Assembly: GCF_000327385.1 (NCBI RefSeq)
Contig: NW_008709027.1
Coordinates: 21,840 to 85,839, forward strand
Direction of reading: 5' to 3'
DNA from: Lottia gigantea
Lineage: Eukaryota; Mollusca; Gastropoda; Lottiidae
DNA length: 64,000 nucleotides
Program-made: the position numbers and the translations under genes
Notes under the pieces: generated by a model
Databases searched by the model: none
Told to the model about the DNA's origin: nothing
The model's input: the letters and a program-made list of their open reading frames with translations, nothing else
Shown: piece by piece, positions 18,790 through 31,860 of the stretch
How positions within the stretch are numbered: position 1 is the first letter of the stretch
How the letters are laid out: each line of letters opens with the position of its first letter

Positions 18790-20134
18790 ATGGAAGAAAA
18801 CCTTACTTCGGTAGGTATGCGAACGCCTGAATTGGGTTCATCTATTTTTGATTCAGCGACGTCGTCTGCTGAGAATAGACCGATTGATATTATGATCGAT
18901 GCCGGTCGAACAAAGGCGTTAAAAAGCTAAAAAATGTCATCGCAAGAAGTCTAGCGATAGAATTGATGCTTTAAAATCTAAACTAGATCGTTTTATGAAG
19001 ATAATGATTGAAAATAATAATCCCACTGTGAAGGGGAAATATGGTGGAGTTATCTCCCCGGAAGTCAGAGGTTCGGGTAGAAGTAAACATGATCGTTCGA
19101 TGTTTTCTCAATCTGAGGATGAAGACGACCTGGTACCGTTGTTGACGGGAAAGGGCGACACATTATCGTTATCGGAGGATGATATGCCGGTTCTTGAACC
19201 GCAGAAGCAGGCTACTACCAGTGTAGTGAAGCCGGATGAGGACGTTGAATGTGGCCTTTTTAGTCTTTTTGGAGACGATGCCAGGGCCAAAAACTGTACT
19301 GGGAGTACAGGGGGTTTGAAGTTGGACAAGTCCCAACGAGAAGTTTTAGATTTATCTTGGCGCTCTCCAAATCCTACATCTATTCCTGCCTTTACAGAGG
19401 AGAATTTAGATTTGTTTCCTATTGAAGAGAAGGACAATGATTTTTTGAAAGTGCCCACACTAGATTCTATGGTTGAATCTTGTCTTATTCAAAAACATGG
19501 GCCTTTTAGTGGGAAGAAAACTTTGTATCAACAACCCTACAAAACTGTTGAAAAGATAGCCTTCAAGGGGCAACAATCTGCTCTTATGGGCATTAAGATA
19601 CTCTTGTATATACAGCAAGCCTTTGCTAAAATGAAAGAAGGGATTTTAGACCCCGCATGAAGATAAGAAGGAAGTACTTCTAGATCAGATTCAGAACATT
19701 TTTGCAATGTCCACCAAAGCTCTGGATCAAATGGGGAGAGCGGGTGCTTTTCACCACTTAATTAGACTGTGTCTTTGACTGATACCTCACTATTTGAAAT
19801 TGATGATTCTAAAAGTCTTTATAACTTACCCTTGTCTGGAGAGGGAGTGTTTGGTCCACAGTTGGAAAAGAATTTGAAGGAGAAAAAGGAACAGAGGAAG
19901 GCAGTTCAGGATCTCCTTCCAGACAAACTAAGAAAGAGGAAAACTCCTTATAATGCTACAACACCGGCAAAGAAGCCATACTACCAGAAAGATAATTTTC
20001 GTGGTTCAAGAGACAGAAAGTATAACAGATTTGCCAATACCTCCAGTTACACCAGAAAATATGATGGTGCCAGGGCCAGAAAGCCTAACTTTACAACAAC
20101 TTCCTCGAACTCTGGAAGTTCTAAGAAACAATGA
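18790..20134 (+). mobile_element. DIRS-like element, gag-like region
   Basis: A charged, low-complexity N-terminal part with acidic clusters (SEDEDDLVPLL) is followed by a conserved-looking domain and a basic Arg/Lys/Ser/Thr-rich C-terminal part near 20000-20130. Position before the RT and composition fit the first ORF (gag-like) of DIRS elements. Broken. Confidence 0.55.
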
Positions 20135-20149
20135 CAAAGTAAGTTTATT

Positions 20150-21600
20150 AAGATGTCAACCGACTGTTCCAGTGGGAGGTCGTTTATCTCTTTTTCTGGC
20201 ACAGTGGCAGAAAATTACAACAGATCCTTAGGTATTAAAAACTATTCAGGAGGGTTACAAGCTGGAATTTGCCCTGATTCCCCCGTTTTCTGGAATAAAA
20301 CAAACTGTTCTATGTCAAAAAAATTCCACGTTGATTTTAGAAGAAATTGCTTCCTTAATTCAAAAAAACGCTATAGAAATAGTACCAGAAAAAGAGATAC
20401 ACACCGGTTTTTACAGTACACTCTTTCTTGTTCCAAAGAAGTCAGGCAGCCTGTGATAAACCTAAAACCTTTGAACAATTATGTAATGAAAGTTCATTTC
20501 AAAATGGATACTTTGAAAAAGGTTCTTGCAATGGTTCAGACTCAAGACTGGGGTTTTTTCGATCGATTTAAAAGATGCATATCTTCATGTTATGATTCAT
20601 CCTCTGCATCGAAAGTACCTCCGGTTTTGTGTTCAGGGCATTTGTTACCAATTTCGTGCCCTGTGCTTCGGCTCAACATCTGCTCCAAGGGTGTTTACCA
20701 AAATCCTATCAGTTGTGGCAGAACACTTGCGATTTCGCAACATAAGGATGTCAGTCTATCTGGACGACATATTAACAGTGAATCAATCAAAATCTCGTCT
20801 TCTGTTGGACCAAGAAAGAGTCCTAAATACTTTCACCAGTTTTGGGTTTATAATAAATTTAGAAACGTCAAATTTGCAGCCATCCCAAGACATAATTTAC
20901 CTAGGTACTCATCTTTGTCTAAGCCAGGGTTTGGCATTTTCCCACGCAGGAAAGGCTGGCTGGGATCGAAACTTCAGTGCGGGAAATACTACAGGGGTCA
21001 AGCAATGCCCAAGAATATCTATCTCTGTTGGGCAAGATAGCATCATGTTTGGATCTCATTCCAAATGCCAGGCTTCGTATGAGACCTATACAGTGGCATC
21101 TATTACATCAGTGGAAACCATCCACCATGGATTTGAATCATACAATTGTGTTTTCGCCCGATCTAAAATCGAATCTGGTTGTCCAGAGCGAACACTTTAA
21201 TGGGTCGATCCTTACAAGTTGTCCAATCAGACCTGACTCTAACCACAGATGCAAGTTTGTGGGGTTGGGGAGCTCATATTCAGGGGCAATATATACAGGG
21301 AACTTGGTCCAAGAGTATGACCACGAATCACATCAATTTCTTGGAGTTGAGAGCAGTTTACAACGCTCTTGTTCATTTCCAACAAGTACTGAAAGGGAAA
21401 AAGGTGTTGATTCGTTGCGACAACATGACAGTTGTTCATTACTTGAACAAGCAAGGTGGAACGAGGTCGCCACAGTTGTGTCAAGAAACTTGGAAACTGT
21501 GGAACTTTGCAATTCAAAACAAAATCAATCTGCAGACAGCTCACACTACTTCCAAGAAAAATGTTTTAGTAGACAAGCTCGAGGAGGGTGGCATCAACAG
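20150..21600 (+). mobile_element. DIRS-like element, reverse transcriptase and RNase H region
   Basis: RT signatures SIDLKDAYLHVMIHPLHRKY (motif A, about 20555), RALCFGSTSAPRVF (motif B) and VYLDDIL (motif C, about 20757). RNase H signatures TTDASLWGWGAH (about 21240), LELRAVYNAL and RCDNMTVVHYLN follow. The LDD core and this RNase H type are those of DIRS-like and LTR-type RTs. The region is interrupted and inactive. Confidence 0.8.
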
Positions 21601-22980
21601 AATGGACTCTGGACCACACTTTAGTGCAGAAGGTTTTTCAGATTTTGGGTCAGCCTTCGATCGACCTTTTTGCCACACATCAGAATCGACAATGTCCAAT
21701 TTTTTGCTCGTGGATAAGTCAACCTCAGGCTTATGCCATAGATTCCCTGTCAGTTTCATGGAGCAAAATGTTCGGATATGCATACCCTCCGATAGCATTG
21801 ATTCCAAGAATACTACAGCATATGCGCCAGTTTCATTGTCAACTTCTTCTGATAACTCCGTTTTGGCCGAACCAAGTTTGGTTCCCAGAACTTCTGCAAA
21901 TGTTGATAGAAGCTCAAGTAATGCTTCCAACGTGGAGAACCATGTTATTCCAGGGTCATCCAAAAATTTATCACCCAGATCCGAGTCAATTCAAATTGAA
22001 GGTATGGAAGTTGTCAACAGACGTTTCTCAGCAAAGGGCTTTCCAGCAAACGCTAGGCAACTATTGGCAGCCTCATGGAGAGCCCGTACTAGACGAGACT
22101 AGGTCGCTAAATTTAAAAAATTCAGTAGCTGGTGTCTTAAACGGAAAATTGATTCGCATTCACCATCTATAGTTGACTGTGCTTCTTTTCTTTCGGATCT
22201 CTATGATGACAAATAGTCATATAAAACAATCTCTGGATACCGATCAATGATGTCTGCTGTTTTGTTACCTATAGAAGGACATCCGGTCGGTCAACATCCT
22301 AATATTATTAGACTGTTACGGGGTATTTTTAACTCTCGTCCACCAAAGAGGTCTTTAGTACCTGAATGGGACTTTCCCTTAGTACTTGACTGTTTGAAAA
22401 AGTCTCCTTTCGAACCCATAAAGACCTCATCTTTGAAATGGGTAACTTTTAAAACAGTTTTTCTCTTTGCTATAACTTCTTTTCGAAGATGTAGTGATCT
22501 GCAATCCCTACGCTTAAGAGAGGGCAATATAAATATTCAAAAACGCGGTTTGACTTTCATAAGGCAGGGTCTGTCGAAGCAAGATAGAGCCTCACATGTC
22601 AATCCAAAGATTTTCATTCCAGCCTTTTCAGTTTCCAAGAGAGCTCTGTATTATTATTTAAAGAAAACAGAAAACTTTCGTAAAAATAATGCAGATCATA
22701 CCAAGTTATTCATAAGTTTTAGAAAACCCAATTCGCCTGTGACTTCTCAAACTATATCCAGATGGATTGTTTGTCTGATTAAAATGGCCCATAGCAATAA
22801 AAATTTAAACGTCAGAGGGCATTCAACTAGAGCTGTTGGAGCCCTTGGGCCCTGTTTAAAGGTGCCTCTATGAAAAGTGTCATGGAAGCAGCAGATTGGT
22901 CTCGACCAAATTCTTTTGTTAAATTCTATTTACAGGATATTGATACAGATGCTTGTCCTTTAAATACACTGTAGATAGAT
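21600..22980 (+). mobile_element. DIRS-like element, tyrosine recombinase region
   Basis: The linker after RNase H carries PSIDLFATHQN and LFGYAYPP-like blocks known from DIRS elements. The recombinase part shows FRRCSDLQSLR (catalytic Arg box), GHSTRAVG (HxxR) and KFYLQDI near the end (Tyr position). These are the catalytic signature residues of tyrosine recombinases. Broken. Confidence 0.75.
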
Positions 22981-23006
22981 ATATATATATATATATGTAT
23001 ATATGT
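22979..23006. repeat. (AT)n microsatellite
   Basis: Short ATATAT/GTATAT run inside the DIRS-like element just after its recombinase region. Confidence 0.7.
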
Positions 23007-23194
23007 TAGAGAGATTATTATTTGTAAGATATGTTTGATGTTAAAGGAAGTGGTCACTAAATCCCGGCGAGTTTTTTCCGGAGGTATGAACTTTATATTA
23101 AGACAAATTTTTTAATTTCACTTTAACAAAAACATTGTTTATTAGTTTAATTATAAACCCACCTCCAATACTAGGGCTTTGGGAATCTAGAATG

Positions 23195-23297
23195 AATCCA
23201 TATGTAAACATGTCAGGTAGGTTATTATGAAATAAAATTCAAAAATTTGTTAAAATTCAAATTTTATGAATAATGTATACCTTACCTGACATGTTAG
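23195..23297 (+). repeat. DIRS-like element, internal complementary region
   Basis: This segment equals the reverse complement of the left outer end (CATGTCAGGTA to GAAATAAAATTCA) joined to the reverse complement of the right outer end (AAATTTGTTAAAATTC to ACCTGACATG). ATAAAATTCA at 23232-23241 is the joint. It would let the two ends be aligned for circle formation, as known for DIRS1. Confidence 0.8.
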
Positions 23298-23340
23298 TAA
23301 TTGCCCACCCTGCCTGCGCCGCTTTATGAGGTGCTATTTC

Positions 23341-23501
23341 AGCGCGCCTCGAAGAAACTGAGGTTGTCAGGGACGCTGAGTACTCTTCACTTGAGTTGAT
23401 GACGTAGTACTCAACTTCCGGTTTGACTTTTTGTCAAGACCGGACAGTGCGAGTTATTTGAACGCAAGGGACAGAATCCATATGTAAACATGTCAGGTAT
23501 G
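23341..23501 (-). repeat. DIRS-like element, right inverted terminal repeat
   Basis: Reverse-complement partner of 18556-18717, ending ACATGTCAGGTATGT. Confidence 0.85.
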
Positions 23502-23549
23502 TATACATTATTCATAAAATTTGAATTTTAACAAATTTTTGAATTTTAT

Positions 23550-26500
23550 TATAAATTCAGACATTTTGATAAATTTTGATGATGGTTTGGTTATCATATT
23601 TATGGAAGCATCTTCTAAATGAACCTCTTAACCTGCAACCGTGCAATGATATCATTATATTCATATTTCCTTTTAATCTACGAACATTTGGGCGGCTGTG
23701 AGAAATGTCCAGACAAATCTGTGTGATTGTCCAAAGATGGTTCATGTAGGTGTTATCTATTTTGAATGAGATGCAATTAGTAGTCAGAAACTTTTTATCT
23801 TCCCGTTTAGACGCTTGTACAAGTCGGCTACATGTACCGAGACCGAGACCGATGTCTCTTGTTCTGGGCCCAACAACAAGCCCTCATCTTTTAAAGGAAA
23901 ATGGGAACTTTAAAAGCCTGTTGATGTATTTTGCATTATTCACGGCTGAAATGACTTTTTTGTCCCAGAGAAAGAAGAATCGCTAAATTTAATGTGGCAC
24001 TGCTTTGCATTGGTTCAATATATTGATGAAGAACACCTATATGTTACGAAAAAAGCCTGAAATATTTCTTCTACTAACAACGACAAGGAATTAGATCGTC
24101 GTTGCGAAAATCTTTATGTAGTATTAACAGTGTTAAACGGATGTGACAATAACAAACTAATCTGCCTCGATTCCTTTAAACAAATATTATCCGAACAGAA
24201 TCTCCTTTTAACATTTTAAATAACCGTGGAATAGAAAAAAGATTCTTATCTTATTAAAACTGACTTAATGGTACAAAAACTAACAGCAATTGTTGTAATG
24301 AACGAGATAAACCTTCTGTAAATTTCAACTTTTTACAATGAAAATGATAAATTTTTCAACGTGATTCTAAGAAGAGATGATTGAAGTATGGTGTTTTATG
24401 ATAGAATCTCGTTATCTCGATCTAACCGATATGTCATCATGATTCTATTTTACACTGAAACCGACCGACCTGTGATTTTCCATGTGTGTATATGACAAAT
24501 ATTTTTCCCCTTCAATTTAATTTCTTAATGGCAACTACGATCATATTCAAATTTGGGGAAATGGATATATAAGCAACTATCATTCATAAATAAGCTTGGC
24601 ATCGCCTTCATCATGAAAACAGATCATGTTCGCTGATAACATATTTCTCATAGCTCTGATTGGAAGAAAAGTGTGTTCTGATATCTAAAAGACGATTACA
24701 TTATAGTTAGCGTTGAAGATATGGTCGTACAGAATTGGTGATACATAGATGGGGTGCTTTGGATACAGATAGTTCGCCCTGATGTATAGAAATACAGAAA
24801 CTATTAAAAATGAATTTATTTCTCTCAATTTGCTTATCGACGAAACACCGGCATCACACAGCCTTATCAGTACAGTTTCATTGACCATCATAATATAAAA
24901 CAAATTCTTCTTCAAATCTGTCACGTAACAACTTCTAAATTTAATTTAACACAGTAATTTCGTCAATTTCTTTTAACGCCAGTTCGAGAGGTTTTTGCGT
25001 GTGTGATGGCAACGTTTAATTCTATTTTCTCTGTTCAGTCCCATGCTAGCTCCAATTTTTCACTCATTAATCTTGTTTAAGGAATTGTATAGACTAATAA
25101 CTACACAAATACTGGTTTAGAGAAAACACCTCAAGTGATTCTCATCACGTTCTAAACTTTCATGGAATTTCGTCTTAGACAAGAAAGTGTTGGAAAAGAC
25201 GAGTGAACATCAAACATGACTGACAGTATTGGTAAATTGAGTTTGTTGACTCTATCTAATGATGAATTCATTGATTATCCTCCAGCATCCATTGATCAGC
25301 AAGTCGTGAACTTTTCTGATTTTTTCACACGTTGTTGTGAAAGCTTTCAATATCCAGATAAACCTCACTAATAATAGTTGAAATTAAAATAGACTTACCA
25401 TTTCTGTCCAATATCTGAAGCCACATGGAGAGTTTTTAACGGAAAGAGAATGAATTAGTGGAAGAGAGTTGGGGGCGGTGGGGTGGATATATATGATTGT
25501 AGGAGTGCATATTATGGTGTATGTAAATTTTCCGTATGGGCTATATGAGGTATTGAAATGTGAGAATTAAAGTAGGTCTGTAGCTAAGATTAAAAAATTA
25601 CTTTTAGAACACAAGACGACGCTTAATACTGTCAAATAACGAAAGAAAAAGCCATTTAATACGACAGAAAATTTATCGGTTGACAAAAACGGTGCTAGTT
25701 ATATTAGAAACGAAGTTATATAAAGAATGCCATGGGCCACCAATAGTTATTTATTTAATAATAATAAACGGTACATTACAGAAAAAAAAGTGACTCTGAT
25801 AGCATCAGAAAAGAACTCACAACATACAGGCTTGATGCGTGATATATTTTTACAGGTTGTAAGATGTCGTCTTTATTACATAATCAGCATCATCAGAAAA
25901 CAAATTGTTGAAAATAAACTCACGATAATGCCAGTTTTACATAAATAATGTCAAAATAACAATGGGTGATGATATATCTGATCCTGATAAAGCATATGAA
26001 GTAAAAATACAGATTAGGCGTGCTACTATCAATAAACTACATGATATGAATACCACTGTTGTCTAAAGTTAATCTTAATGTTTAGTCTTAATGTCCACAC
26101 CCAAATTTCCAAATCACCTGCAGAACATTTCCGGAATATTTAAATATATCACCTCAAGTTTATCATTAATGTTTCATTTGTGAAGTAAAAACTATTTCTA
26201 CGCTAGATATGAAAGATTTCATCAACGAACAGTTGCAGTACTGGAATAAATGTATCTTCATAAAAAGGACTATACACTGAAAGCAATTCTCTCACATTTT
26301 TAATCTTTTACATGAGAATAAGCTCTATGTATTTTAAAAAGGAAAGACTTTGATATATATTGTTATCTTGATGGCTGAAAATTGCGTTCCCAGAACAGGA
26401 AATGTTACAGAACAGGAAATCACTGTGTATTTTACATTAACAACGCCGACCTTTCAAGAATGCCCCTCAACAATGTTCAATCCAAAAATGTTTAAATTTT

Positions 26501-28259
26501 TAAATAGTTAAATGTGCCGAGCTGTATTAAGATTGAAAATAATTAAGAAAAGTTCAGGAGGTAGCTTAGCTACTTGATAAATAAAGTCACGTCCTTAAAC
26601 GGTTCTAAATGTCATGCTCTTGTATCAGGAAAGGTAGGCCTATATATTATGATTCAGAGAATTTTAAAGAATTTAAGATTAACAATTATCTTACACAGAA
26701 CTGTCTGGCAATTTGAGATCTCTGGACTACAATTATCAACCCTACAACACCAGACTATAATACCATTATTCTTGATGGAGTTTGTTATAATAGACTATAA
26801 ATACTATTCCTGTTACATTTCATCGAAAAAGTTTGACTTGTCTTCTGAATTGGCTGACTGGCACCGCCATCTAGTACACAATGGTAGAAACAGTGAAACA
26901 CGTTCACACAGGGCCTCGGGTAGTTTATTGCCCAATCTAAACGACTAAATTGTTTTCCAAATATCTTAAATTCTTACATACCTATCATTTCCGATAGGAG
27001 TTGTGTCACAGTGATTAAACTTACATCCATTGCAGTGGAAACACAACTCTTTCCCCCTTCCAAAGAAATGCAAAAGATGGTGTCTCTGTTTTTACTCTTT
27101 TTACATACTTCTCCAACTCGAATATGGAGGTGGACTAGAATCGCGAATTTGTATCAATTGTGAAGGAATGACTTTAGATTAAGGATTCGATTCATAATTG
27201 CAAGGAACTGGGATTCGAAAGCATAAGAGGCGATTAGAGGTTGTAATCTTGGAAAAAGCTGGGTTTTATAAATACATGTTTTAGTTTTATGGCTATCTAA
27301 ACTTCATTTAAGATGATACGCGGGTCTTAGGCATCAGTACTTCACGGTAATTCTCACTCATATATTCTAATCATGGATCGAGCGTCGGACATAGTAGCAA
27401 CTTCTTGTCATTCGGATGAAAAAAAAATACAAAAGCCCTAGGCAGTGTCAGAAATGGAAAAAAAAGGCAAAAATGATAAAATCACTCGCCTATAGTAGAA
27501 CAGTGTTCTCAAATGGTGCTGTCTTTTCTGGCATACAGAAGAAAAATGTACGTCTTATTTCAAGGTGAACTTCTGTTTACTTCCAACCATTGCTTATACT
27601 GTTTATGGGACATATTTTTGAAGACAATTGGTTGATTACAATTATTGCTTAATTATCCATATACAAAATAATAATGAATGAACCATTGTTAGCTTGAGTT
27701 TAAAGGACGAGAACCTTCTCCATTCAAATTTATATTTGTATATTTAACAACATTCCTTTTCAAATATTTTTTATTAGAAAAATTCTAATTTTGTTTCAAT
27801 GAATGCCATTTTGTAAAACATTAATGTTTCAATGACGTAATTTGAATTTACCGAATTATTTTAGAAAATGTGAATGTCATTACATATAGTCAGGCGATAA
27901 ACATTCTTTTATTTTCGCTTACAGTTGCCTTTTCATGATTTAATCGCTTTCACATTGCTTCCATTTTCTTAATGCATTCTATGTACATGCATTTAGTCTA
28001 AAACTGTACTCGCATTACCCAATGTTGTCATGCTAAGATGGTTGAATTATATATACATGTTTTGGGTAATTATATTTGAAGGTTTTTCTTTGTGAAAAGT
28101 ATTCATGGGTTTTTAGTGTGAATGGACATTAATATTATTTCAATTTTGAATTATTTTAATTATTTTGGATAGCTGCTTTTAAAGGATTATTAACGTTTCT
28201 CAGATAAACTTATGTATTTGGTGTCAAATTGAATTACAATTAGTAGAAAAGTAAGTAAT
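23550..28259. other. No clear gene; upstream flank of first exon at 28260
   Basis: AT-rich sequence without recognisable exons except one small open frame (25216-25371). No repeats of note. It should contain the promoter for the exon at 28260, but no TATA or initiator stands out. Confidence 0.4.
25216..25371 (+). CDS. Small open frame of unknown nature (51 aa)
   Basis: Starts MTDSIGKLSLLTLSNDEF and ends QYPDKPH, then TAA. Composition is protein-like (acidic, with Pro pairs and a Cys pair) compared with its AT-rich surroundings. No splice donor follows and no family is recognised. It could be a relic of a transposon ORF or chance. Confidence 0.2.
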   Translation: MTDSIGKLSLLTLSNDEFIDYPPASIDQQVVNFSDFFTRCCESFQYPDKPH

Positions 28260-28348
28260 ATGCGGCGTGGGTCGCGAAAAAGATCCAAGAAAGGAAAGGA
28301 TGTTACATTAAGTTCAATATTGGATGATTTACTCAAGCTACAAAGAAG
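28260..28348 (+). CDS. Coding first exon A of an unidentified host gene
   Basis: The ATG opens 29 codons plus two bases and ends at a GTAGGC donor (phase 2). The peptide starts MRRGSRKRSKKGKD, a basic N-terminus, and ends in an amphipathic helix-like stretch, SSILDDLLKLQR. A second exon with the same design lies at 44872. The two peptides are about 60 percent identical while codons differ at many synonymous positions (CGG/CGT, GGG/GGA, TCG/TCT, CGA/AGA, TTG/TTA), a sign of selection on protein sequence. The phase fits the exon at 59750. The family is unknown; a basic start followed by an amphipathic helix could serve membrane or partner binding. Confidence 0.6.
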
Positions 28349-29720
28349 GTAGGCCAATTTTGTTTTAAGTATTAACTTAACCTTCTTTAAGTATTTTAAT
28401 AAGTAGTTTCGTTAGCAGTTTGTATCATTGAGAAGTACGCCAAGAATTTTAATCAATACAACATTCACGTTTTTACTTCTCAATATATCAAGATTTTTCC
28501 TTTGTAAAAAATCTTTTCCGACAAAAAAGTAGACTATTTGAAGATAATAGACAATAATTGATCGAAGTGAACGATAGCTATTTACTTCTGTATCCTGATA
28601 CAAAACATTACCAATTTATCCCGTATCTTCTAGCAACTTCATCAGTTCATTGTTTCTTGTGCAATATAAGAACACATAAATGTCAGTGGATCAACTAGAG
28701 GAGTAAGACGTAAGTGGGTTGGGGCTCCTCCCCCTCCCCCTCCAAGCATTTATTTTTAAACATATGCTCTCCTTCATTTTGTCTGGAGCCCGTGAACTTG
28801 GTTCAACCAACCCCTATGGTAGTTGTGTCACTGAAAAATGTTATTGCCGGATATTTGTGTGCATTACATAAATTTTATTGATATTATTTATTTAGTTATT
28901 TGTTTATTATCATGTTTGTCTCAGGGTGTTTAGTGTAACGATATTAGATCACCAAAACATGAACGTTTCTTCTTTCTTACTTGATGTAGATTTCAATTCA
29001 TTTTTTAAAAATTTCATTGTGAAGAAGTTATGTGGGAATATTTGAACCATGTTTTCGTGATCAAATCAAATAGTTTTATGATGAAAAGCAAACAGAGATT
29101 AGTTTTTGCCTGTATTGAAAATGACCAAGCATTCCGTTTTCCTTAAGTACAACTTCCGGTTCCACGGAGATAGTAGACACACCCTGTCATATTTTACTAG
29201 CCATGTGTTTATATAAAGGTATATTGCCATGCTTTTCATGCTTGCTATCTATCATATTGGCATCTATTGGGAACCTATAGAAAACAAATAAAATGCAAAA
29301 ATATATCTGAGAATAATGCATCGCCAGCACGGTGAATAATGTCTATAGCTAATATTTTAAAGGTATGCTCGTGAAAATTTTATATTATATAACTGAGCAG
29401 CTGTCTGGGAATTCAAAGACTCCATAGAAGTCATCAAAAAGAGTAAAACTGTGGTTCCATTTCCTTGAACTATCTGTACTAATAATTGCGTTACGAAAAC
29501 TCTTGGAAAATCACTTAAAGTTTATATTTAGAAATGTTCGTGTTTGTCTTTATTTTGCTTCATTTGATGTTCATTTTTCATATAATAAACATCTGTATAC
29601 ACACGCTTTTGTCTTCAATATGACTTATTTTTGTTGAATATTGTTTGCATGAACATATTATCAAAAAAATTACAAAACGAAATATTATTTAGAATAAATA
29701 TTTCTAACAGGAAAATAATA
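28349..29720. other. Intron start; no gene seen
   Basis: Probable intron after exon A. AT-rich with no recognised element. Confidence 0.4.
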
Positions 29721-29724
29721 AGTC

Positions 29725-30240
29725 TTAGACCCAGCTAGTGCACTACCACTATACTTGCGCTACTATCACTGACAATCGCATGATACATATCTCTACTACT
29801 TATTGGTATATAAAACTACCACTTCTTGGTACAAATCACTTATATTCCCATGTACTTTTCACTACAAACTACATTTCGGTACATAACACTATCATTTATT
29901 AGAATATAACAATATTACTTCTCAGTACATAACACTACTACTTCTTGGTAAACGACGCTATGCTTTATAATTATCGACACTACAATTTCTCGGGTAGGCC
30001 TACATACATCTCGGTACATAACACTATAATTTCTGAGTACATAACACTTTAATTTCTAAGTACATAACACTATAATTTCTCAGTACATAACACTATTATT
30101 TCTCAGTACATAACATAACTACTTCCTGGTAATCAAAGAAATGCTCTTATTCTTCTCGGTACATAACACTACCTTTTTCATATAGAAAACTACTACTTCT
30201 CGGTTTATAAAATTGCTAATTCTTAATATATTAATTATAA
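29725..30240. repeat. Degenerate minisatellite, about 24-base unit
   Basis: Repeats of the form TACATAACACTATTATTTCTCAG, strongly diverged, in an unbroken run. Confidence 0.7.
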
Positions 30241-30269
30241 CACTATTTTCGTTCGCCTTTACTATTTCT

Positions 30270-30765
30270 TCAGAACGACATTTTCCGTTAGTCCGGTGGA
30301 CTATCGGTTTCGAGGGTCTCCACTGGAGAGAATATTTCTACTTCTCAGTAAATAGCACTATTATTTCTCGTGACAGGTCAGCAAATAGACTTACCTTTTC
30401 TCAGAATGTTACTGGTCAGTACATAAAACTACTATTTTTCAGAACGTGACTGGTCAGCAAATAGAAAAACTATTTCTCAGAACGTGACTGATCAGCACAC
30501 ATACAACTGCTATTTCTCCGAAAATGATTGGTCGGTACATATCACTTTTATTTCTCAGAACGTGACTGGTCAGAACAAATAACTACTATCAATCTGAACG
30601 TGACTTGTCAGAACATTTCACTACTATTTCTCAGTACGTGAATGGTCAGCACATATCTCTACTATCTGTCAAAACGTGACTGGTCAGCACATAGGACTAA
30701 TATTTCACAGAATGTGACGGTTCAGCACATAATTATATCTACTATTACTCTGTACATAGAGTTTA
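30270..30765. repeat. Degenerate minisatellite, about 37-base unit
   Basis: Repeats built on TTTCTCAGAACGTGACTGGT then CAGCACATA and CTACTA. It shares CTACTATTTCTCAG with the 24-base array just before it, so the longer unit seems derived from the shorter by addition of AACGTGACTGGTCAG. Confidence 0.7.
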
Positions 30766-31355
30766 AATTCAATTTTCAACTTGTGATTTATTGAATTATT
30801 TGGCATAGAGGATAAATTATAATATTTTAAATTTCTGGCTACTATCACACATTGCCCCCATAAATATTCTGCTTCCAACATTTAGTATTTTTATGCAGGT
30901 CTTTCATCTTGAAATGTCTTTGATATTGTTTTGAATAGCGATTAAACAGAAATTAAAATATAAACAATAATCATTATACTTTTTCATATCAGCTATGTTA
31001 AATGTCAAGAAAAATAACCTTAAGACAAGGATGGTTGCGTCTAAAAATATAAAAAAAAGTCTCATAATAAAAAAGAATTCAACGAAATTTTGACAATTAA
31101 AAATTATGTCAATTAGTTTTTATTAGTTGAAATATCAACTTTCTCTGTGTTAAGCGGCTGCATACATATGTAAATATCTCAATGTATATAGTTAAAGTCT
31201 GTCTTTTCAAGTCAACAGATTTTAAAGGATAATAATAAATGAAACGATTGGTACACAGCTTCAGGATGTAGTAACAAAATTCGATAGGTTAATTGAAACA
31301 AAGATTTACATTTGTTATTGAAGAATTACTAGCTTGGGAGTCAAGCTAGTATGAA

Positions 31356-31860
31356 CCTTATATGAATCGTTTCATTGAATATTTTCTCTTAACACTTAAG
31401 ACATTTTAATATCCCCCTCAGTGTTCCTCTTCATACTAATCTAACTATTGTTCAATAAAAATACTAAAAAATGTATCTAGGCCTACTTCCGGTTGACTTG
31501 GCAGTAAATATATATCGGTCAATACGATTGGTCAGCTATAATTACCTGTCAAGTAAAAACAAAAGTGAAAGTAAAAGGATGACTTTACGATGTATTTAAT
31601 AACTAAGAAAAAAAGTAGTTATATTGGTGATTTCCATTTTCTAAAATATATAAATAATAAAATAACACAGTAATTTTACAGCATCATTTTCTTTACAAAA
31701 TAGATAACATTCTGTCCTGAAACCCGCCAAACCGGAAGTGCATACTGTGAAACGATGGTAGTAAATTATTTTAGTATTTTTATTGAATAATAGTTAGATT
31801 AGTATGATGAAGAACACTGAGGGGGATATAAAAAAAATCAATGAAACGATTCATATAAGG
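31356..31860. mobile_element. MITE-like element with long terminal inverted repeats
   Basis: A 505-base element. The outer 23 bases are perfect inverted repeats (CCTTATATGAATCGTTTCAT plus TGA). Further inward, ATATCCCCCTCAGTGTTC and CATACTAATCTAACTATT are matched on the other arm (about 100 bases in all, right arm about 21 bases shorter), and ACTTCCGGTT/AACCGGAAGT form a further inverted pair. There is no coding capacity. No clear target duplication is seen beyond possible short ones. Likely a non-autonomous DNA transposon. Confidence 0.75.

Larger units (their letters stand above)
18537..23549 (+). mobile_element. DIRS-like tyrosine-recombinase retrotransposon, fossil
   Basis: About 5.0 kb, flanked by inverted terminal repeats (18556-18717 and 23341-23501). 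A gag-like region lies at about 18790-20130, RT and RNase H at about 20150-21600, and a tyrosine recombinase at about 22170-22975. An internal complementary region at 23195-23297 joins the reverse complements of both outer ends. This is the architecture of DIRS1-like elements, which lack an integrase and long direct LTRs and are thought to integrate a circular intermediate by recombinase. The coding part is broken, with several interruptions (of the order of five to eight). The two ITRs are about 95 percent alike by eye, suggesting a moderately old insertion. Confidence 0.85.

Noticed and set aside
26574-26948. 124-residue open frame
   Set aside because: No motifs, composition follows the AT-rich DNA, no splice context; likely chance.
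29725-30765. CRISPR-like array
   Set aside because: Repeats are degenerate and directly tandem without unique spacers, in a eukaryotic genome.
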